Origin: Pholis gunnellus
Lineage: Eukaryota; Chordata; Actinopteri; Perciformes; Pholidae
Assembly (NCBI GenBank): GCA_910591455.2
Contig: OU342821.1
Location: 16,133,787 to 16,197,786, forward strand
Length of the DNA stretch: 64,000 nt
Direction: 5' to 3'
Below the pieces are notes generated by a model, which ran no database searches, was not told the origin of the DNA, and saw only the letters and a list, made by a program, of their open reading frames with translations. Shown in pieces: positions 57,541 through 64,000 of this stretch. How positions within the stretch are numbered: the first letter of the stretch is position 1; every line of letters starts with the position of its first letter. The translations under genes were made by a program, and so were the position numbers.

Positions 57541-60362
57541 AAGCCAAACTGTTGATGGAATCCAGGGAAATGCAGGCTGTGCAATTCAACAATCAGACCT
57601 TGAAAATGGGAGCAGAAAGCCGCTCAGGGCAAGGTGCAGCTCTCAGATTAGAAACTTTAAGAATTAAGGGGTGAGAGCAACAATGGGTGCTTATTTGTCC
57701 TGCAGAAAATAAGCATGCAGTCTGATGGAATCATTATGTTCCTCTTATCCTCCAGCCATCCCACATACTGTGTGATGGTTAGGCAGCAGCGTGGAAGATG
57801 TCTGTCTTTCATACCTAAATACACTGCAAGTCAACGCAGGAAACCTAAGTATTATCCTTACTAGTATTTGTTTTGGCTGGGGAGCAAATAGCAATGTTTG
57901 ATGGGAGAATAATTGACAGTCTGGCACTAAGAGGAGGAGAGTGTGAAGGGTCCCTGTGTTAGTCTAGCCAGAAAGGTGGGAGAGCATTTATATAGGACCT
58001 GCTGCAAAAATCTGCTTAATTAAAGCAGAATTATTGCTTGAATGACATGGTCCTCATACTGTCCAGCGTCTGACGCCTCACCTTAGGCTACCGCATTTAC
58101 TTGGAACTCCCACTGGGGTGTATCTCATGCACCGCCCTCCGCCCACTTCAAAGGGCAGTCAAATGCTAAATGAGCAGGCAAAGGTTGGCAAATGAACGTT
58201 TGAAAGTCAGGAAAGTACCAGCTTGTCAAAGCTGCAGGCGAGCATCTTTTCGCTGGCATGAAAAAAAACTAGCTGACAAAGCAGCTTTGTTCCACTTTTT
58301 CCATGTTTTTCGGGCTTTTCATTCAATCACTGCTGTTCACAAAGCTTTGGTTTTTATGGGAAAAAGACCATTATGCTCCTACATTACCATTTAGGGCCAT
58401 TAAGTTCAGCTAGAGGCATGTTTATGGGATGGGATGGGGTGGCTTCCTTAATATTTTTCAAACAACACGAAGGGAGGATCACAGGTGTCAACATGATGGA
58501 AGACAAATGAAGAAAAAGCACAGAGAAAGGTTTGTCTCACCAAGTACTTTAAAGTGCCCCAAAGTCTCCTAAAAGGATAGATAAAAAAGAAAATCTGTGT
58601 GGTCTTTATTCCCACCGCTATGGGATGTGTGGTTTGGCTTAGCTCTGCACAGAAGTACAGATTTAAGAAAATTACAGTATTCCAAAAAATCCCATCTGCC
58701 AACCAAACTCTGTAATAATATTTAATAATAGTAAAGGGTTAGTAAATGGTCTTTTTAAACAGTTGTTAGGAACAACAAAATATGTATATTAAAATTCTCA
58801 TATAAAACAATTATAGTCAAGAAAGGTTTCGCTCAATGTTGACAGTAGACAAAATGTGTGCGACTGGCTTTGTGACATAAACAAACAGAGGAGGTCTGAT
58901 AGAAAGAGCCATGAAGTTTTTTACTGCCTTTAATTGTAAACTAAATTGTCTCCACTGTACAGTTATCTCTCACAAAAGACTATGTCAAGAAGGATATTTT
59001 ATTTTAGACCCTGAGCTAAAATACAACATAGCTTGTGTGCTTAATTTTGGGTTTTACCTCTTTGAATAAAACATTGTCCCTTTTCATTTACTCTGTTTAA
59101 ATTAAAGCAGTTGTATCCCTTTGCAATAAGATAACTAAATATCCTTCAGAATGAAAAGCCTCTTCATACAGTAATCCAGCCCTCCAAATAGGAGGAATGA
59201 ACTTGGCCTGAGAAACACAGAATGACAAGCATTTTTCAGTTGCTATTTCTACTCTTTTACATGATATAAGCCTTCCTATTGCTTGCCAGAGGAAATTAAA
59301 TGTTTATTATATAGCCCTGGGGGCTCCTGCAGCAAGAGGTTTGGTGGACTCAAAGAAAGGATAAGCTCTTCCTCTCTCCCCTCCAAACTTGGCTTCCTCT
59401 CGTGGCATATGAGAGGCAGGAGGTGGAGGTAGGGTCACAGGAATCGTAAAAGAGAACCAGCGGAAGGTATGAAAGAGCAGTAAGAGGAGGTAAAGGAGTT
59501 AAGATTGGTAGCTCTGCCAATCCTCTGCATGGGGCCTTGGCCTACGTGTTCTGCTGGCTGCAACAAAGCTGAGCACACGGGAATCTGCCCAAATAAGCCT
59601 TTCTACTCACCTGGAGCATGTTAGAGTCTCATGCCCTCCTCACTGAGAAGTTTTATTTGAATGGATGGATCCCAAATCTGTTAAATCTTGCTTTTCCTAG
59701 AAAGGGAGATCAAGCTGGTGGATTTAGAAATAAATGCATTTAATGAGAGTGAACGAGGAAGGATTGCCCAAGGGCTTGTTTTGCTGCAGGAATTCAGTTT
59801 TCTCAATAGCAGATTTGAAGAATTAAAGTCTTCTTATCTGTAAACCTATGAGATATACGCCAGAGATATCATTAGTCTGTGCTTCAGGCTAGAAGAGGTC
59901 CAATAAGCCACACTTTGCTGTGTAAGCACTCCAGGCTCCAAGTTGGGTTTTTTTTTAAGAAGAAATGTTCTGCCTCTACTAACAGTGATGGCTTGTGTCA
60001 CCGTCCGGAAGAAGAAGTTATCTCACTGGTGTGGACGGCACACAGGGTCATATGGCCCCATGACTTGGGTCCAGAGGAAAATTCTCCAATTTCCTGCGAC
60101 CACAGTGAGTTAGATAATATCGCGTTATCAGAACCATCTGAAAGTGATTCCAAGGCACAGCCACCGGCCTGGAACTGTTTTTCTTTACAGGGCTGTTAAC
60201 TGCACCAATTCACACACGCAAACAAACACAAGTGTATTTGAATGTGTACACACAAGCAGCAGCATTTACCTGCATTAAACAACCTGGCATCCAGTCTATG
60301 CGCTCAGTTCTGGTCAGAACACTCAACAGAGCTCAGCTGGTCACTGTCATTTGAAGGAAAAG
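57541..60362. other. Intergenic, no gene seen
   Basis: No recognisable repeat or exon. It is the longest stretch of unique-looking DNA upstream of kcnt1, so conserved regulatory elements could sit here, but I cannot see conservation from one sequence. Confidence 0.4.
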
Positions 60363-60715
60363 TTAAAGGAACAGTGTGTAGGATTTAGGGAGATTTGTTG
60401 TTTTCATCAGTGTGTAACCACCTGAAACTGTGAATCATTGTGTTTTAGTTACCTTAGAATGAGTCCTTCATATCTACATACGGAGTAGGTCCTGTTCACG
60501 GAGTTCGCCAGGTTGCACTGCCATGTTTCTACAGTAGCCCGGTACGAACAAACCAAACACTGACTCTAGAGAGCTTTTTTGCATTTTTATGTGACCTGAG
60601 TGGTTTTCCAACATGCTTGGAAAAAAGGGAGGGGTGAGCAGAGGGGCATTGAGTTGGTTGCAATCTGCAACCTCACCACTAGATGCCACCAAATCCTACA
60701 GACTGCTCTTTTTAA
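60363..60715 (+). mobile_element. TTAA-flanked MITE, apparently complete
   Basis: Starts TTAAAGGAACAGTGTGTAGG and ends with the imperfect inverse CCTACAGACTGCTCTTTTTAA, so TTAA lies at both borders (60363-60366 and 60712-60715), as for piggyBac-type insertion. About 350 bp, no coding capacity. Internal blocks (TTTCTACAGTAGCCCGG, CAAACCAAACACTGACT, GGGGTGAGCAGAGGGG) match the truncated copy at 17825-18096. Confidence 0.72.
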
Positions 60716-63700
60716 CATCTTGGGAAATGTCTCTTTGCTTTTCTGATGATGATGAAGATTGATACCACACTGATATCTCTCCTATGCTCCAGAAAAAAAA
60801 ACAGTTTGTACAACATGTGGTCTGACCAATTCAAAAGTGTTTAGTTGTTCTGAATAGCCACACGCGCAAAGGTGGAGTGAAAAGCTGGCCGGCATGATAA
60901 CGGCTCTCCTGGAAAGCATTCTTAGTGTTGCAGAATTTGTTTCTGTGAAGAATGAAAGCTTCCTTTCTCACCTCCACACCAATCAAAGACATATAGAGAG
61001 CGACCCTCCTTGTGATGGGGAAACAGTTCAGGTTGGAGAAAAGATGTCTCTATCTGGTCATTGGTGGAATCTGGGATAGAAGTGTGTGTGTGTGAGTGTG
61101 AATAGGAAGGTGGGAGTGGGGGGAGAGAGAGGAGTAGTGGCTGAGAAATTTGAGTGAAAGACCATCTGTTTGGAGGTATCTGGGGGTCTGAGGGAGTGAC
61201 ACATCCTGACCACTTCTGAATTATGTCAGAATGATGGAGACAGAGGAGCTTCAGGGTAATTCAAAAGTTGAGCGGAGCTCGTCTTCAAAATGTTCAATAC
61301 CGATCTTCTCTGATTATCAAAAACATACATGTTCTACTCCTAATCCTCCGTGATTCCCCGGAGGCAGTGTAATACAGATCTGTTCTTCTGTTGTGGAAAT
61401 ATTGTATTTCTCCCTATTTGGCTTGAGTCAGGTGGGAGACGGAGAGCGGCTGATGGGGGCTAGGGTGAGCCATCTCTGGGATGCTGAAACACTGAGCCTG
61501 GTGTGGGACCTGGTTCCATTGGGGGAGTGGATACAGCATCATAATGACCAAGCCAAATATTTGTGTAGTCCATATTCTGAGAGCATAATGAAGTCCTTTT
61601 ACAGAGGGCATCATTGGAATCTGGACACTGATTTTGTGCCAGAGAGAGCAGGTTTCATGGGCCCTGCTGTTTCCACTTAGGCTACCCAGGTCTCTGGTGG
61701 CCCAATCCAAATTCAATACAGAGCCTTGTGTCCGGAATAAGAATGAATCTGTTTGACAGTGAGTCGGAAATTTAATTTGAAGGTGAATTGCACACTCAGG
61801 TGGGCTTTCATTAAACTGTGAATAGAATGGGAATTTAGAGTAAGGGTTTCGCCTACTGTACATGCTGTCAGGCTCGAGGGAGGAGCTTGAAAGCAAGAAT
61901 TTTACAGCACCCAATCCAGCCAAATTCTCCCTCACATCTAAAACCCTGCATTGCATACCTGTGCACACACTTACAGTATGTATATACAGGATATACTATA
62001 TTCTCACACAGGTGTGGACTAACTTTCTAGTGTGTTGTGCCTTTCCGAGTTGGTCCTGTGTCAATATTCTCTTTGACTGCCCAAAAATGTGTCAGGAAGG
62101 AAAAGGGGAAAAAGCTATACAACACAGGACTTTTCTGCTCAACTTTAACATAGTGGAAGATATTTCTCCTGCAGGCTTACTAGCCTTACCTGCCATTTGT
62201 GTGCATTAACAAAGTATTTCCTAACAGGAAAGGATGGGGAGGGTGGCAGAACATTATGGTTCACCTTTTTTAAAAAGCAAGGCAGTATTATTATTATTTT
62301 ATTTGGATCCTCCCCCTGACTTAAACTGCAACAGCCTCCATACTCCCACAATATTTCAGTAATATATTACTATTTAATGGATACAAATCACTCTACCATT
62401 CAGAACCAAAGGTGAGTAAATGAAAGCAGTTAAAATCACTGATTGCAAGTTTAAGATGGTGTACTCTAATTTAAACCTCACATTTTCACATGGCCAAATT
62501 TCACAATGGGAGTGGAATTAGCAATTGGTCAAATGATGGGATAAATAACATTGGAATATTCTGCATCCTGTTTACCAGCCTTTCTTTATTTTTGAACCAA
62601 GAGCTGTTGTGATTACAGTAACTGTGCATCATTTTAGCACCACAACACCTCAACCCTGAATACAAAAACATAGTAAAAAAAAGTAGCAAACACTGCAGAA
62701 ATCAATCTAATAACAGCACATGCTCCGGGAACTCAACTCCATATTTCACACTTCAACCAACTTGGTTTTGTGTGGTGTTGACACTCTGAATCCAGGGTAG
62801 CCAGGTATGTGAGCCTGCCCCCAAAAGAGCTTGTCTCCCCCAGCAGGTTATTCTGGTGTTATTATGAGAACTCAACATGCTCATTATGGTTGTGGCACTG
62901 CTTTCGGGGTGGCTGTCTCCTCCGGTGTGCCAGCAGTGGAAATGCTTGTGGTGAAGGAATGACAGGGGCAGAGAAAGAAAGAGAGACAGAAATCACGGAG
63001 AGAGAAAGGAAACAGGAGGATCTAGCAGACAAAAACACAGAGACAAAAGAAGATACATGGGTCAGCATAGAGTAGGGAGTGACATAGAAAAAAGAAAAGA
63101 CAAAGAGACATAAAAATAGAAAGAGAAAGACCGTAACATGGAACTGAGCGTAACATAAATCTCATCATACTGGAGCTTGTTTGACCACTTTCCACCCCCC
63201 AGTGCATCACCAAACCGTCCCTACAGGAAGGAGACAGAACCAGGAACACAAACAAGTGGACACAACCACCTGTAAAGGAAAAACACAAACCACAGAGACA
63301 CTCCACATACACACACATGCACGTATGCATTCACCCACTCGGCACACACACACACACACACACACATTCCTTGTATGAACAGTCTTCTTGTGTGCAGTGG
63401 AGCTGAGAGAGACAGCACTGTCTGGTTCACCGCCACCACCTCCATAACCTCTGCCACTGCCCAGAGTGAAAACACACCTACACAGAGGTGACTGTCTTTA
63501 CAACCTATTTATTTGTTGGGGGACATGAAGTTATTTTATGTCCACATGTGCTCTGAAAAAAGCCGCTGTTTACGTTACTTTCCTTAGGTGATTTAAAAAG
63601 TAAAAACTACTCGGAGAAGGTAATAAGTTTAATAAAATCCTTGTACTTTTTTACATCATTTCAGTATTTTACTACTTACGGTCTTTGTCACCTGGATACA

Positions 63701-64000
63701 ATTCTAAACCTGCTACTTATGTAAAGCAGCGGCGCCATCCAGATAAATATAAACCATGAGAAACATGTGAACACCCAACCAAGCCAAGCGCCCAATTTTC
63801 TTAGCTTTTAGTCTGCAAAACACTGTATTGGTTGTTTATATGTACAGTACACAGCTCACTGTAAACACTGATATCCAAACAGCCTGTGTTGCTGTTACTC
63901 TTGCCGTGCATCAAAGACCAGTCTTGTGTCCTCACTAGGCCCAGGCTGCAATTTGGGCTCAAGGCGTGGCCCAGCACCCTTTGGGCTGTGTCCGCCCTGC
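60716..64000. other. Intergenic, no gene seen
   Basis: A 184-codon open frame on the minus strand (61968-61414) overlaps a plus-strand one and has no recognisable domain. A (CA)n tract lies at 63341-63365. Nothing else could be supported. Confidence 0.45.

Noticed and set aside
61414..61968. A 184-codon open frame on the minus strand, the longest in the right-hand 24 kb.
   Set aside because: No family motif, no exon-like boundaries, an overlapping open frame on the other strand and no coding-like composition that I can see. Chance in a stop-poor stretch is more likely.

Overview
This window is eukaryotic, vertebrate nuclear DNA and almost certainly from a teleost fish. The coding blocks are split into many short exons with GT-AG introns. 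The encoded proteins are vertebrate-specific orthologues. Non-coding DNA is full of (CA)n microsatellites, Tc1-type and hAT-type transposon relics, and dispersed repeats of the kind seen in fish genomes. There is no sign of prokaryotic genes, CRISPR or phage.

Two genes fill the first 39 kb, tail to tail. camsap1 (plus strand, about 3.25-13.9 kb) encodes a calmodulin-regulated spectrin-associated protein that binds and stabilises microtubule minus ends. Its first coding exon lies off the left edge, and the 1-3.25 kb stretch is intron. I could trace 18 in-frame core exons plus one optional exon, giving 1551 residues here, close to the known length once a first exon of about 50 codons is added. 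kcnt1 (minus strand, about 39.3-17.4 kb) encodes the Slack (KNa1.1, Slo2.2) sodium-activated potassium channel. The whole coding sequence is present: 31 exons in the long form (1269 residues) and a second first exon giving a shorter amino terminus (1183 residues). Convergent CAMSAP1-KCNT1 order is also found at human 9q34, so this is an ancient linkage. The 3' ends are separated by about 2 kb (roughly 14.7-16.8 kb).

The right-hand 24.5 kb (39.5-64 kb) lies upstream of kcnt1 and shows no convincing gene. It holds degraded mobile elements (hAT-like, Tc1-like, an L1-type reverse-transcriptase remnant, TTAA-flanked MITE), several dispersed repeat families, two strong hairpins and repeat-borne CTCF-like motifs.

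The most interesting signals concern splicing and promoter choice. They are a previously unrecognised-looking 90-nt in-frame cassette exon in the RCK2 domain of kcnt1, set between a CA-repeat and CU-repeat tracts; a kcnt1 acceptor built from a (TG)n tract; two kcnt1 first exons with different amino termini and a 15-bp tandem array of POU-type sites upstream of the internal one; a tiny 33-nt exon plus a 60-nt optional exon in camsap1; and a 33-bp tandem repeat inside the camsap1 coding sequence.
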